A DNA stretch of 64,000 nucleotides, taken from NCBI RefSeq assembly GCF_900143545.1, contig NZ_FREV01000001.1:62001-126000 (forward strand), in the 5' to 3' direction. The translations under genes were made by a program, and so were the position numbers. The notes below the pieces were generated by a model that saw nothing but the letters and a program-made list of their open reading frames with translations, ran no database searches and was not told where the DNA came from. Positions 45,254-54,740 of this stretch are shown here, one piece after another. The first letter of the stretch is position 1. Every line of letters begins with the position of its first letter. Origin of the DNA: Loktanella sp. Alg231-35 (lineage in GTDB: Bacteria; Pseudomonadota; Alphaproteobacteria; Rhodobacterales; Rhodobacteraceae).

Positions 45254-46308
45254 TCGAACGCGATGACCTGCGGGCTGCTGTTGGCAGTGGTCTTATCAAC
45301 GAAAAACAGGCCGCTGGCCTGATCAGCCTGTCTGACAGCCGCCGTGGCGCACGCGAAAACCTGAACCCCGGCGACGAACCTTTTGAGCTTTTCAAAGGGT
45401 TCAACGAGATTTTCATTGTGATCGGCCTGCTGATCCTTTCCGTCGGATGGTGGGGCGTCGTGGCCCTCGCTCTTGGTGATGAGATCGTGAATCTGCAAGA
45501 TTATGCCATGGTCGTGTCGCTCATCGGTGCGGGTATTCTGTGGCTGTTGTCCGAATATTTTGTACGCAAGCGGCGCATGGTGGCCCCGGCCATCGCCTTG
45601 TCGGTCATGTTCGCCGCCAATGCTGCCTTTGGCATTACCGCTGTGATGTCCGAACCCTTCATGATCGCGCAGAACGACTATTCCAGCGTGCCCTTGCCGC
45701 TTTTCTTGTCCACACTTGCAATCCTCGTCTATTGGTGGCGTTTCCGCGTACCTTTTGCGATGGCGATGATCGCCGTGGGGCTGTTCATCACTGCCATCGT
45801 TTATGCCGCCAGCCGTGAAGGGCGCGTGGCAGATATGAGCGAGTTTTTCCTACTCTCCGCTGGCGGCCCTTTTGCATGGATCACATTGGTTTTGGGCATC
45901 CTGGTCTTTGCTGTCGCCATGATGTTCGACATGAGCGACCCACACCGTGTGACGCGTCGTTCAGCCAATGGATTCTGGTTGCATGTGGTCGCAGCCCCAG
46001 CATTGGTTAACACCATGGCCCTGTCGCTGCTGGATCAAGACAGCAATCTGATCCTGCTTGCAGTGCTGATGCTTTTTGCCGTCGTCGCCATCGTCATCGA
46101 CCGCCGTTCATTCCTAATCGCCGCAATCGGCTATATCGTGGCCCTCGCGGCAACCGTCTTTGATGGGGATGGGGCGGCGCTGACTGTGCTGATCCTTGGC
46201 GTTGTCCTCCTTCTACTTGGTGCGTTTTGGGAACGGATCAGGGCACGCATCTTGCGCCTGATGCCTGGCTTTGTCCCGCTGCACCGTCTTCCTCCTTCGC
46301 AAGTTTGA
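45250..46308 (+). CDS. DUF2157-type multi-pass membrane protein between hslV and hslU
   Basis: 352 residues. A short soluble start ([26 protein letters not shown]), which is the DUF2157-like N-terminal motif, is followed by about ten hydrophobic helices ([22 protein letters not shown] through [23 protein letters not shown]) and a positive tail. No transport or catalytic motif is visible. ATGA overlap with hslV and 8 bases to hslU mean it is translated as part of the protease operon. Its function is unknown. Confidence 0.8.
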   Translation: MIERDDLRAAVGSGLINEKQAAGLISLSDSRRGARENLNPGDEPFELFKGFNEIFIVIGLLILSVGWWGVVALALGDEIVNLQDYAMVVSLIGAGILWLLSEYFVRKRRMVAPAIALSVMFAANAAFGITAVMSEPFMIAQNDYSSVPLPLFLSTLAILVYWWRFRVPFAMAMIAVGLFITAIVYAASREGRVADMSEFFLLSAGGPFAWITLVLGILVFAVAMMFDMSDPHRVTRRSANGFWLHVVAAPALVNTMALSLLDQDSNLILLAVLMLFAVVAIVIDRRSFLIAAIGYIVALAATVFDGDGAALTVLILGVVLLLLGAFWERIRARILRLMPGFVPLHRLPPSQV

Positions 46309-46316
46309 AAGTAATC

Positions 46317-47624
46317 ATGACTGACCTGACCCCCCGTGAAATCGTTTCGGAACTTGACCGTTTCATCATCGGCCAGAAGGACGCCAAACGTGCCGTTGCC
46401 GTGGCTTTGCGCAACCGCTGGCGGCGCAAGCAATTGGGTGATGATCTGCGGGATGAGGTTTACCCCAAGAACATCCTTATGATCGGGCCCACCGGTGTGG
46501 GTAAAACAGAAATCTCTCGTCGTTTGGCGAAACTGGCGCGCGCGCCCTTCCTCAAGGTCGAAGCGACCAAGTTTACAGAGGTCGGTTATGTGGGTCGTGA
46601 CGTTGAACAGATCATCCGCGATCTGGTTGATACTGCGATCATCGATACCCGCGAACACATGCGCGAAGACGTCAAAGCCAAAGCGCGTGCCGCTGCCGAA
46701 AATCGTGTGATCACTGCTGTTGCTGGCACCGACGCTCGCGACGCCACGCGCGATATGTTTCGCAAGAAACTGAAATCGGGTGATCTGGACGACACAGTGA
46801 TTGAGCTTGAACTGACCGACACGTCCAACCCGATGGGTGGTTTTGAAATCCCCGGCCAGCCCGGCGGTATGGGCGGCATGATGAACCTTGGCGATTTGTT
46901 CGGCAAAGCAATGGGCGGGCGCACAGTCAAAAAGAAGATGACGGTCGCCGATAGCTATGACGCGCTGGTTGCGGATGAGGCGGACAAACTATTGGACGAT
47001 GAATCTGTGACCAAGTCGGCACTGGAAGCGGTCGAACAGAATGGCATTGTGTTCCTAGATGAAATCGACAAGGTCTGCGCACGCGCTGACGCACGCGGTG
47101 CTGATGTCTCGCGCGAAGGCGTGCAGCGTGATTTGCTACCACTGATCGAAGGAACCACCGTTTCCACCAAACATGGGCCAATCAAAACCGACCATATCCT
47201 GTTCATCGCATCCGGCGCTTTCCATGTGGCCAAGCCATCGGATTTGCTACCCGAATTGCAGGGTCGCTTGCCGATCCGGGTTGAATTGCGGGCACTCACC
47301 GAAGGCGATTTCGTGCGCATCCTGACCGAAACAGATAACGCGCTGACACTGCAGTATTCTGCCCTGATGAAAACCGAAGAGGTCACCGTGACCTTCACCG
47401 AAGACGGGATCAAGGCGTTGGCCAAAATCGCGGCTGAGGTGAACGAAGCCGTCGAAAACATTGGGGCGCGCAGGCTTTATACTGTGATCGAACGCGTGTT
47501 CGAGGATCTTTCCTTTAGCGCGCCCGACCGAGCGGGTGATGAGATTGCGATTGATGGCGCTTTTGTCGAAGAGCATTTGGGTGAGTTGTCGCGGTCGATG
47601 GACGTCAGCCGCTACGTATTGTGA
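46317..47624 (+). CDS. hslU: ATP-dependent protease ATPase subunit HslU (ClpY)
   Basis: 435 residues from ATG 46317 (GAAAG upstream); earlier in-frame starts fall inside the DUF2157 gene. Motifs: [34 protein letters not shown] (read in parts), Walker [10 protein letters not shown], the GYVGRDVE pore loop, the intermediate domain with many Gly/Met ([14 protein letters not shown]), Walker [17 protein letters not shown], and the C-terminal RYVL that activates HslV. Unfolds substrates and feeds them to HslV. Confidence 0.97.
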   Translation: MTDLTPREIVSELDRFIIGQKDAKRAVAVALRNRWRRKQLGDDLRDEVYPKNILMIGPTGVGKTEISRRLAKLARAPFLKVEATKFTEVGYVGRDVEQIIRDLVDTAIIDTREHMREDVKAKARAAAENRVITAVAGTDARDATRDMFRKKLKSGDLDDTVIELELTDTSNPMGGFEIPGQPGGMGGMMNLGDLFGKAMGGRTVKKKMTVADSYDALVADEADKLLDDESVTKSALEAVEQNGIVFLDEIDKVCARADARGADVSREGVQRDLLPLIEGTTVSTKHGPIKTDHILFIASGAFHVAKPSDLLPELQGRLPIRVELRALTEGDFVRILTETDNALTLQYSALMKTEEVTVTFTEDGIKALAKIAAEVNEAVENIGARRLYTVIERVFEDLSFSAPDRAGDEIAIDGAFVEEHLGELSRSMDVSRYVL

Positions 47625-47896
47625 TGCGGCTAAACCGATATCCCGCCGTGATCGTGCTGTTTTTCGCGGGCATTCTAACGGTGATCTTTGCCTATGCGAC
47701 GCTGAACCTGTTTCAGATGTCGATGGCGAATATCCGGTTCCTGCGCGAATTCGGCACGATGGCAGTCATGGAGGGGGCGCTGTTTCAGCTTTTGCAAATA
47801 CTCCTCTCGGCTACGATTGCCATGGTCAGCTACATCGGGTTCAAAATCTGCGAAAGCGAATTGGTCCATCGCTATCACGAATGGCAAAATCGCTGA
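47624..47896 (+). CDS. Small membrane protein of unknown function
   Basis: 90 residues from ATG 47624, which shares one base with the hslU stop (TGATG); a GTG three bases earlier is also possible. Two hydrophobic helices (AVIVLFFAGILTVIFAYATL and LFQLLQILLSATIAMVSYIGF) with a charged C-terminus (CESELVHRYHEWQNR). No family recognised. Coupling to hslU suggests cotranscription. Confidence 0.65.
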   Translation: MRLNRYPAVIVLFFAGILTVIFAYATLNLFQMSMANIRFLREFGTMAVMEGALFQLLQILLSATIAMVSYIGFKICESELVHRYHEWQNR

Positions 47897-47940
47897 TTTT
47901 GGGGCTTTCACCTCTGCGCTGATCGGATCATCAAAGGCGC

Positions 47941-49176
47941 ATGAGCCGTCAGACAGGATACCTGCGATTCATCCGCGCAAACCTGCCCTTCCTTGGGGCG
48001 GGGTTCTTGCTTTCGTTCTTGTCGAGCTTTGGGCAGACCTTCTTTATCGCCATCTTTGGCGGGGAAATCCGCGAGGCTTACGGACTATCCAATGGCGATT
48101 GGGGATTGATCTACATGGTCGGCACCGGGGCGTCAGCGGCAGTGATGGTTGTTGCAGGCGGATTGGCGGACAGGTTCCGTGTGCGGAGCCTGGGTATTGT
48201 CGTCGTCCTGATGTTGGCGTCGGCCTGCCTCTTTATGGCGTTCAACACCGCCGCAGCCCTATTGCCTTTCGTGATTTTTGCAGTGCGTTTCACCGGGCAA
48301 GGAATGACAAGCCATGTGGCCGTCGTGGCCATGGCCCGGTGGTTCGTCGCGACGCGCGGGCGCGCGCTGGCGGTGGCATCCTTTGGGTTCATGTTTGGTG
48401 AGGCGACGTTGCCGCTCACCATGGTTTGGCTGAAAACCATGATCGAATGGCGCACGCTCTGGATTGGTTTTGCTGGGTTCTGCGTTTTGGCCTGTTTTGT
48501 GCTGTACCGGCTGCTGCGGTTGGAACGCACACCGCAGGCAATGGCCGAAACCACGCAATCCACGGGCATGGACGGCAGGCAATGGACACGGGCCGAGGCG
48601 CTGCGCCACCCGTTGTTCTGGGCGATGGTCCCTGCTGTCATGTCATTTTCAGGCTTTGGCACAGCGTTCTGGTTTCATCAGGTGCATTTCGCCGAAATCA
48701 AAGGTTGGTCACATCTGGCACTGGTATCGGTTTTTCCGCTGGGCACGCTCGCCTTGTCACTCTCCACGGTCGGCTATGGTTGGGCTATTGACAGGTTTGG
48801 GGCTGTTCGGCTGTTGCCAATCTACCTGATCCCTTATGTGATCGCCTTCATTCTGCATTGGTACGCGCCCTCGCTCGGTTGGACAGCGTTAGCCGTGGTT
48901 TTGATGGGGATCGCTGGTGGTGGGCAAACAACATTGCTGAATGCCTGCTGGGCAGAGTTTTATGGCACAAAGAACATCGGATCGATCAAATCGGCAGCAG
49001 CAGCATTAATGGTGCTGGGGTCCGCCATTGGGCCGGGGCTTAGCGGGTGGTTGATTGACATCGGTGTCGGGTTTGAAGTGCAGCAGCTTGGGTATGCCGC
49101 CCTTTTCGCCTTTGCGGCGCTGATCCTCATCGTGCCAACCCGCCGGGCACTGGCCGCTTTAGCGGCCTCGTCTTAG
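47941..49176 (+). CDS. MFS transporter
   Basis: 411 residues with 12 predicted helices. Major facilitator features include the loop after helix 2 (GGLADRFRVRSLGIV), PFVIFAVRFTGQGMTSH in helix 4, and the second-half equivalent GYGWAIDRFGAVRLLP. Substrate unknown; the GQGMTSHVAVVAMARWF stretch is like oxalate/formate-antiporter-type MFS members. Starts 44 bases after the small membrane gene; its end overlaps the convergent Smr gene by 18 bases. Confidence 0.9.
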   Translation: MSRQTGYLRFIRANLPFLGAGFLLSFLSSFGQTFFIAIFGGEIREAYGLSNGDWGLIYMVGTGASAAVMVVAGGLADRFRVRSLGIVVVLMLASACLFMAFNTAAALLPFVIFAVRFTGQGMTSHVAVVAMARWFVATRGRALAVASFGFMFGEATLPLTMVWLKTMIEWRTLWIGFAGFCVLACFVLYRLLRLERTPQAMAETTQSTGMDGRQWTRAEALRHPLFWAMVPAVMSFSGFGTAFWFHQVHFAEIKGWSHLALVSVFPLGTLALSLSTVGYGWAIDRFGAVRLLPIYLIPYVIAFILHWYAPSLGWTALAVVLMGIAGGGQTTLLNACWAEFYGTKNIGSIKSAAAALMVLGSAIGPGLSGWLIDIGVGFEVQQLGYAALFAFAALILIVPTRRALAALAASS

Positions 49177-49743
49177 ATAAACGTAATACGCCCCATGCCC
49201 GCCATGGCGCATATGGGCTGGGGTCACCTGCAAAATCGCTTGAGACAACGGCGGCAGCGCGAGCCACTGCGGGACCTGATGACGAAGCACCCCATGTCGC
49301 GTGGGGATTGGCCCACCATCATCACGATCTTTGCCCTTGCCGGTAATGACCAATACCAAACGACGGCTCATCGCCTGAGAATTGAGGATAAATCCCACAA
49401 GTTCGGGGTGCGCTTCGGCCATGGTCATCCCATGCAGGTCGATGCGCGCCTCTGGTTTCAATTTGCCGCGCTTCATTTTTCCAAATGACTTGCTGTCCAT
49501 ATTGACAGGAGAGGCAGCCAATCGATCCACCAAAGGGCGCATCAGATCGTGATGGCGGCGGGGTTGCGCGCGTTCACCCACCTTGAAGGTTGGCAGCGGG
49601 TCCGCTGCTGCCATCGGTTTTTTGGGTTTGGGGGTGATGTCGGGCGCTGGCGTTTCCCGGTCTGCATGTAGCGGCGTTGCGCGTTCCGCGACACGATCCC
49701 ACAACGCGCGTTCCTCTTGTGACAAATGGCGCGGCTTTCGCAT
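49159..49743 (-). CDS. Smr-domain protein (DNA mismatch repair MutS2-type nuclease domain)
   Basis: 194 residues from ATG 49743 (TGATG junction with mltA). An N-terminal polar, Pro/Lys-rich half (about residues 1-90) is followed by the Smr domain: EARIDLHGMTMAEAHPELVGFI (read in parts), LVLVITGKGKDRDDGG and HGVLRHQVPQWL, ending APAHMRHGGHGAYYVYLRR-like. In the family LDLHG and TGKG motifs bind and nick nucleic acids. The cellular target is not known. Coupled to mltA. Confidence 0.9.
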   Translation of the reverse strand: MRKPRHLSQEERALWDRVAERATPLHADRETPAPDITPKPKKPMAAADPLPTFKVGERAQPRRHHDLMRPLVDRLAASPVNMDSKSFGKMKRGKLKPEARIDLHGMTMAEAHPELVGFILNSQAMSRRLVLVITGKGKDRDDGGPIPTRHGVLRHQVPQWLALPPLSQAILQVTPAHMRHGGHGAYYVYLRRGR

Positions 49744-50774
49744 CAGCGTTGCGCCACCATCAAACAATGCGCAATCGTCGCGGGCAGCAAAACAACCATG
49801 CGGCCGCCGTCTTTGATCTGCCCAGCCTCCATCCCCGCCTGCGCACCAGTACCAAAAAAGATATCGGCCCGTTGCGCACCCTTGATCGCAGAGCCCGTAT
49901 CTTGCGCGATCATCAACCGGTTCACAGGTGCGGCTCCGCCTTTTTCAATCCAGACCGGCGCGCCCAGCGCGACGAACTCTGGATCAACAGCAATCGACCG
50001 GTGCGGCGTAATCGATCGGTTCATCGCGCCTAACGGGCCAAGTTCGGCTGGGACTTCGCTGACTTCGCGAAAGAACACATAGCTTTCGTTTTCCCACAGC
50101 AGGGCAAGGCCCGCATCTCGGTTCTCGGCAACCCAATTGCGGATGACCGCCGCTGACACCTCGTGCTCGGCAAAGATGCCGCGCTCGACCAGCTTCATCC
50201 CAATAGAGGAATAGTCGCGCCCGTTCTTTGCGCCATAGCCGACCCGCATCATTGTGCCATCAGGCAACCGAACCCGCCCAGAACCCTGCACTTGCAGGAA
50301 AAACAGATCAACGGGGTCTGTCAGCCAGGCCAATTCCAACCCCTGATCCCTGAGCGGCTGGTCTTCTTCGATCTGGCGGCGTGTATAGTAGGGTTCTCCC
50401 GGTGTCAGGTCGTCGGGCACGGCATAGATCGGATATTGATAAGCGTCACCCCAGATGCGTGATCCGGGCAGTTCCGGTTCAAAATAGCCGGTGAACAACA
50501 TCGGCTCGCCATCCTCGATCAGAATGGGGCGAAAGAACTTTTCGAAAAAGCCGCGCGGCTCTGGTCCGGTTCGGGCAAAATCACACAGGATTGCCCATTC
50601 GCGATCTGGCATGTCACCGCATGTGTTCAGAAAAACATCCAGGGCCGCCTGATGATCATCAGACGGCCAATCGTTGAGGTCTTCATAAGAAAGCTGGGTA
50701 TATGTCGGTTCAGCCATGACACTGCCTGCAATTGTCAGTGATAACCCAATCGCCGCCGCCCAGCCTGCGATCAT
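49743..50774 (-). CDS. mltA: Membrane-bound lytic murein transglycosylase A
   Basis: 343 residues from ATG 50774, overlapping the upstream gene by ATGA. Signal peptide MIAGWAAAIGLSLTIAGSVMA with no lipobox, so a soluble periplasmic form. Family motifs: FTGYFEPELPGSRI, FFLQVQGSGRVRLPDG, VGYGAKNGRDYSSIG, AVDPEFVALGAPVWI and the 3D domain with catalytic Asp in QDTGSAIKGAQRADIFFG. It cleaves peptidoglycan to anhydromuropeptides, whose sugars could feed the AmgK-MurU pathway encoded at 35-37 kb. Confidence 0.94.
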   Translation of the reverse strand: MIAGWAAAIGLSLTIAGSVMAEPTYTQLSYEDLNDWPSDDHQAALDVFLNTCGDMPDREWAILCDFARTGPEPRGFFEKFFRPILIEDGEPMLFTGYFEPELPGSRIWGDAYQYPIYAVPDDLTPGEPYYTRRQIEEDQPLRDQGLELAWLTDPVDLFFLQVQGSGRVRLPDGTMMRVGYGAKNGRDYSSIGMKLVERGIFAEHEVSAAVIRNWVAENRDAGLALLWENESYVFFREVSEVPAELGPLGAMNRSITPHRSIAVDPEFVALGAPVWIEKGGAAPVNRLMIAQDTGSAIKGAQRADIFFGTGAQAGMEAGQIKDGGRMVVLLPATIAHCLMVAQR

Positions 50775-51433
50775 TCGCCCGTAGCAACAAGCCGCCAGTT
50801 CGGATCGCCAGCGTCCATTTTGCGCGCAAAGGTCCATGTATCTTTCTGGCGCTTGATCTCTGACTCACTGCCTTCGATCACGTCACCGGCGTTGTCACGG
50901 ACAACAGAAGTCATTTCGCTTTTGAAGCGCACACTGACTTCACCGTCTTTGGAGACCTCGTCAAACTCTGCATCTGTCAGGGTCATATCACTGATGCCAA
51001 TGAATTTGGCGTCGATCGTCAGGCCTTGACGCTGACGTTCATCAACGACACCGGCAAAGGCTTCGTACACATCTTCAGAGATAAACGGAACTATGTCGTC
51101 CAGTTCACCATTTTCAAAGGCCATCAGGATCATTTCATAAGCGCCGCGCGCACCACCCAAAAATTCGCTGACATTAAAAGCTGGATCAACGCGTTTCATC
51201 GCGGCGAGGGCTTTGGCGGCGTCAGAATCTTCTTCCACGTGGTCGGTGATATCCAGATCAGGGCCACCTTCGATCACATCAAAGTCAGGCTTGCCCGTGC
51301 GGCGGGATGGGTCAGGCCGGGTGGCGGCAGGTTTCTCAAAACCTTCACGGGTGCCTAGCACGCCGCGCAGGCGCAAAATTAGGAACACAGCGATGCCAGC
51401 AAGCACCAAAAGCTGAATAAGCGGAGAATTCAT
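50771..51433 (-). CDS. Tim44-like (TimA family) membrane-associated protein
   Basis: 220 residues from ATG 51433 with GAGG upstream. An N-terminal membrane helix (LIQLLVLAGIAVFLILRLRG) is followed by a basic/acidic linker and a Tim44-like C-terminal domain: AYEMILMAFENGELDDIVPFISEDVYEAFAG (read in parts), DAKFIGISDMTLTDAEF, VSVRFKSEMTSVVRD and DTWTFARKMDAGDPNWRLVATGE. Alphaproteobacterial relatives sit in the inner membrane and are thought to act in membrane-protein assembly. Its place opposite fxsA-secB, next to mltA, is conserved in related genomes as far as I recall. Confidence 0.88.
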   Translation of the reverse strand: MNSPLIQLLVLAGIAVFLILRLRGVLGTREGFEKPAATRPDPSRRTGKPDFDVIEGGPDLDITDHVEEDSDAAKALAAMKRVDPAFNVSEFLGGARGAYEMILMAFENGELDDIVPFISEDVYEAFAGVVDERQRQGLTIDAKFIGISDMTLTDAEFDEVSKDGEVSVRFKSEMTSVVRDNAGDVIEGSESEIKRQKDTWTFARKMDAGDPNWRLVATGE

Positions 51434-51493
51434 TGCGACCTCGTTTCGGGGAGGGCATGGAAACACGCCCTTTCATTCCTTATGTAGGTCAGG

Positions 51494-51515
51494 GGTAAGG
51501 CCAAGTCCACCTTAC
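51494..51515. repeat. Shortened relative of the 26-base palindrome, copy 3
   Basis: GTAAGG (51494-51499) and CCTTAC (51510-51515) with CCAAGTCCA shared in part with the TGGA...TCCA core; the flanking GGG and CCC extend the stem to nine bases. Read on the minus strand it is GTAAGGTGGA, CTTGG, CCTTAC, so one inner arm has lost about five bases. It lies between divergent genes, unlike the other two copies. Confidence 0.5.
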
Positions 51516-51544
51516 CCCCGAACATGTTATGAAAGGCTAACCCT

Positions 51545-52027
51545 ATGTGGCTGTTGCTGGCGTTTATTGCTGTTCCAATGATCGAAATCGCCCTGTTCAT
51601 ACAGGTTGGCGGGTTCATTGGCGTTTGGTGGACATTGTTGATCGTGCTGTTGACGGCGATTACTGGATCCTACCTTGTGCGTAGTCAGGGCCTGCAAGAG
51701 CTTAGTAAGCTGCAAAATTCGTTCAAAGACCTGCAAGATCCGACAGAGCCTTTGGCGAATGGCGCGATGATCCTCTTTGCCGGTGCGCTTTTGCTGACGC
51801 CGGGGTTCTTTACCGATGCCGTTGGTCTGTCGCTTTTGGTGCCGGGAGTGCGCAGCGCGGCCTTTCAATGGGTGAAAAGCCGGGTGAAAGTACAGCAGTT
51901 TGAAATGGGTCAAGACCCTGCCCAGCGCCCACAACCATCCGGTGATCGTGTGATTGATGGTGAGTTTGAAGATGTGACCCCACAGAAAAACCGCCGCGAT
52001 GGCCCATCAGAGTGGACCCGGCATTGA
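51545..52027 (+). CDS. fxsA: FxsA family membrane protein
   Basis: 160 residues. Starts MWLLLAFIAVPMIEIALFIQVGGFIGVWWT, the FxsA signature with the conserved Pro and Glu in the first helix, then TGSYLVRSQGL and GALLLTPGFFTDAVGLSLLVPGVR. The C-terminus is cytosolic and polar. In E. coli FxsA protects against F exclusion of phage T7; the general role is not known. Next to secB. Confidence 0.9.
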   Translation: MWLLLAFIAVPMIEIALFIQVGGFIGVWWTLLIVLLTAITGSYLVRSQGLQELSKLQNSFKDLQDPTEPLANGAMILFAGALLLTPGFFTDAVGLSLLVPGVRSAAFQWVKSRVKVQQFEMGQDPAQRPQPSGDRVIDGEFEDVTPQKNRRDGPSEWTRH

Positions 52028-52085
52028 GCCTTTAGAAATAGGCTGATAGGAACGCGCGAACCTTTTTGAACTGGAGCACTTTCCA

Positions 52086-52592
52086 ATGTCCGATACACCC
52101 GAAAATGGTGCCGCTACCCCGCCGCAACAACCGCAGATCACCAGCCGCATTCTGGCGCAGTACATCCGCGATATGTCTTTCGAGAATATCCTTGCCCAAA
52201 AGGGTGTGACCGGCGACGCGCAGCCCGAAATTCAGGTGCAGGTGAACCTTGACGCGCGCAAGCGCAAACAAAAAGACCAGTATGAGGTCATCACCAAGCT
52301 GAACATCACCAGCAAGACAAAAGAAAAGTCAGAACCGCTTTTCATGCTTGAGCTTGAATATGCCGGCGTTTTTCAGGTTGAAGGCGTCCCGGAAGAGCAG
52401 ATGCACCCATATCTGCTGATCGAATGCCCGCGCATGACATTCCCATTCCTGCGCCGCATCGTCAGCGACGTCACGCGCGACGGTGGCTTCCCACCGCTGA
52501 ACCTCGATACGATTGATTTCCTTGCCCTCTATCGCTCAGAGCTGGCGCGTCGCGCCGAATCTGAGAAAGTTGCGAAAGAAAAGGCAAACTAA
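52086..52592 (+). CDS. secB: Protein-export chaperone SecB
   Basis: 168 residues. Signature ILAQYIRDMSFENILAQK, then EIQVQVNLDARKRK, LFMLELEYAGVFQVEGVP and the core CPRMTFPFLRRIVSDVTRDGGFPPLNLDTIDF (read in parts). A cytosolic tetramer that holds preproteins unfolded for SecA; it could serve the Sec-exported proteins here, for example the DUF1800 protein. Followed at once by a terminator. Confidence 0.96.
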   Translation: MSDTPENGAATPPQQPQITSRILAQYIRDMSFENILAQKGVTGDAQPEIQVQVNLDARKRKQKDQYEVITKLNITSKTKEKSEPLFMLELEYAGVFQVEGVPEEQMHPYLLIECPRMTFPFLRRIVSDVTRDGGFPPLNLDTIDFLALYRSELARRAESEKVAKEKAN

Positions 52593-52596
52593 GGCA

Positions 52597-52616
52597 GGGC
52601 TTTAGCCCCGTTTTTT
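52597..52616 (+). terminator. Terminator of secB, overlapping the end of dnaQ
   Basis: GGGCT (52597-52601) and AGCCC (52604-52608) form a tight stem, then CG and TTTTTT (52611-52616). The T-run reads as Lys codons at the end of the convergent dnaQ. Confidence 0.75.
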
Positions 52617-53333
52617 CCACAATGCGCCGTCGCCCAACTGATCTAGAAACGCAGTATGGGCGGCGGCTTCTTCATTGGTGAGCTTGCTTGGCAATGACGT
52701 TGGGCGTGCAGATGGCCGCCAATCATCCAATCCACCATTCGCAGATTTACTACCGCTATCAGTGGCTAGCGCGAAATCGGGTTGTCGCCCACCGATAAGC
52801 TCAAGATAGACCTCGGCCAGAATCTCACTGTCGAGCAACGCCCCGTGCAGGGTGCGGGAACTGTTGTCGATGGCAAAGCGTCGGCAAAGCGCATCAAGCG
52901 ATGCGGGGGAGCCGGGAAATCTTCGCCGTGCGATGGCCAGCGTATCAATGGCTTGATCCATGGGCAGCAACGGACGATCAACCCAGCCCAGTTCGGCATT
53001 CAGGAACTTCATGTCAAAGGCGGCGTTGTGGATGATCAGTTTTGCATCACCGACGAAATCGACAAATTCTTGCGCGATATCTTTGAAAAACGGCTTGTCG
53101 CGGAGCGTTTCCTGTCCCGGCTCTGGCTTTTGCGGCGGCTCGAGCAAATCCGGGCCGATGCCATGCACGCCAAAGGCTTCTGCGGGCATGGATCGTTGCG
53201 GGTTTATATATTGGTGATAGGTTCGTCCGGTTGGCACATGTCCCATCAGTTCAACCGCGCCGATTTCGACAATCCGGTCGCCCTCACCAGGTTCAAATCC
53301 TGTGGTTTCGGTATCGAGGACGATTTCACGCAT
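52602..53333 (-). CDS. dnaQ: DNA polymerase III epsilon subunit (proofreading exonuclease)
   Basis: 243 residues from ATG 53333, overlapping the coaE end by 8 bases. DEDDh exonuclease motifs: Exo I REIVLDTETTGFEP, Exo II LIIHNAAFDMKFLNAEL, Exo III HGALLDSEILAEVYLEL with the His. It proofreads as part of the replicative polymerase. Last gene of the maf-aroE-coaE-dnaQ operon pointing away from the proposed origin. Confidence 0.96.
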   Translation of the reverse strand: MREIVLDTETTGFEPGEGDRIVEIGAVELMGHVPTGRTYHQYINPQRSMPAEAFGVHGIGPDLLEPPQKPEPGQETLRDKPFFKDIAQEFVDFVGDAKLIIHNAAFDMKFLNAELGWVDRPLLPMDQAIDTLAIARRRFPGSPASLDALCRRFAIDNSSRTLHGALLDSEILAEVYLELIGGRQPDFALATDSGSKSANGGLDDWRPSARPTSLPSKLTNEEAAAHTAFLDQLGDGALWKKRG

Positions 53334-53916
53334 CACTTGGCCCTATCAATTCAGCAATCAGATTTTGCACCGCTTTGCGGGTCGCGTCCATATCGTGGGT
53401 CTCTATCACATGATCCGCGCGGCTTCGTTTTTCTGTATCAGAGATTTGCAGGTCCAGAATCCGCTCAAACTGGTCTTCTGTCATGTCGGGTCGCGCCATG
53501 ACGCGGGTCTTTTGAACTTCTGCCGGGACAGAAACAACAAGCACCGATGATAACCAGTCCTGTGCGCTGGTTTCAAACAGCAATGGGATATCAAGGACAA
53601 CAAGTGGTGCGTCGGTTTCCTTAAGAAAATCCGTGCGGTGTTGGGCGACAAGCGGGTGCACTATTTCTTCGATTTTGCCGATGAACCCCAGATCATCTGC
53701 GATCATGGTGCGCAGGACATTTCGGTCAACGGCGCCGCCGACAACCGCATCCGGCATCGCCTCTTGGAAGGCAGGCACGGCGGCGCCCCCTTTTGCGTAG
53801 AGTTCATGCACTGCGGCGTCCGCATCCCAAACGGGAACACCTTCATCGCGAAACATCTGTGCTGTTGTCGACTTTCCCATGCCGATGGAACCGGTCAAGC
53901 CCAACAGATGTGTCAT
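53326..53916 (-). CDS. coaE: Dephospho-CoA kinase
   Basis: 196 residues. Walker A LTGSIGMGKSTTAQMFRDEG, then VPVWDADAAVHELYA, FLKETDAPLVVLDIPLLFE and MARPDMTEDQFERIL. Phosphorylates dephospho-CoA in the last step of CoA synthesis. ATGA overlap with aroE upstream, 8-base overlap with dnaQ downstream. Confidence 0.96.
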   Translation of the reverse strand: MTHLLGLTGSIGMGKSTTAQMFRDEGVPVWDADAAVHELYAKGGAAVPAFQEAMPDAVVGGAVDRNVLRTMIADDLGFIGKIEEIVHPLVAQHRTDFLKETDAPLVVLDIPLLFETSAQDWLSSVLVVSVPAEVQKTRVMARPDMTEDQFERILDLQISDTEKRSRADHVIETHDMDATRKAVQNLIAELIGPSDA

Positions 53917-54740
53917 TCCAAAACTGCACGGCGGGTTGCTTCATCGACTTCAGGTCGCTGCCCAAACCAGCGCTCAAATCCGGGCACACCCTGATGCAAC
54001 AGCATGCCAAGGCCATCCACTGTCGTGCAGCCTTTTTCCTGAGCTGCTTCAAGGAAGGGTGTGCGGAGCGGGTTGTATACAATGTCGGTCACAACAGCCT
54101 CTGGGCGCAAACTGTCGAGCGAGACCTTGAATTCCTGCCCGCCAACCATGCCAAGCGACGTTGTGTTGATGACGGTATTGGCGTCCTCCAACATCTTATC
54201 GGCCTGAACCCAATCCATCACAGTCACCCGTGCGCCAAAATCAGCACGTAGTGCTTCGGCTTTGGGACGGGTGCGGTTTGAAATGATGATCTCTGGAACG
54301 CCGGCGTCAGCCAAGGCCACGATGATCGCGCGGGCGGCACCGCCTGCCCCGAAAATAGCGGCAGGTCCCGCCTTGGGATCCCAATCAGGCGCACTTTGGC
54401 GCAGATTGGCCATAAACCCGTAACCATCTGTATTATCAGCGAAAATTCGACCATCTTCTTTGAAGATCAATGTGTTCGCGGCCCCAATCAGCGTTGCCCG
54501 ATCAGTGATCTGATCAGCGAATTGCATCACGCTGACCTTATGCGGGATCGTGACGTTGGCGCCGATGAAGCCCTGTTTTGGCAGGTCCCGCAGCGTCGAT
54601 TCCAACGCGTCTTCGGTCACTTTGATTGCCGTATACTCGCCATCCAACCCATAGCGGTTCAGCCAATAGCTGTGCAATTTAGGTGATAGAGAATGGCTGA
54701 TCGGGTTTCCGATTACGGCGGCGCGTGGCAGATTGGTCAT
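53913..54740 (-). CDS. aroE: Shikimate dehydrogenase
   Basis: 275 residues. Shikimate-binding start AAVIGNPISHSLSPKLHSYWL, the catalytic Lys/Asp regions GANVTIPHK and ADNTDGYGFM, the NADP-binding loop IFGAGGAARAIIVAL with NRTRPKAEAL, and C-terminal GMLLHQGVPGFERWFG. Reduces dehydroshikimate in the pathway that ends in AroC (7.7 kb). Overlaps maf and coaE by ATGA. Confidence 0.96.
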   Translation of the reverse strand: MTNLPRAAVIGNPISHSLSPKLHSYWLNRYGLDGEYTAIKVTEDALESTLRDLPKQGFIGANVTIPHKVSVMQFADQITDRATLIGAANTLIFKEDGRIFADNTDGYGFMANLRQSAPDWDPKAGPAAIFGAGGAARAIIVALADAGVPEIIISNRTRPKAEALRADFGARVTVMDWVQADKMLEDANTVINTTSLGMVGGQEFKVSLDSLRPEAVVTDIVYNPLRTPFLEAAQEKGCTTVDGLGMLLHQGVPGFERWFGQRPEVDEATRRAVLE

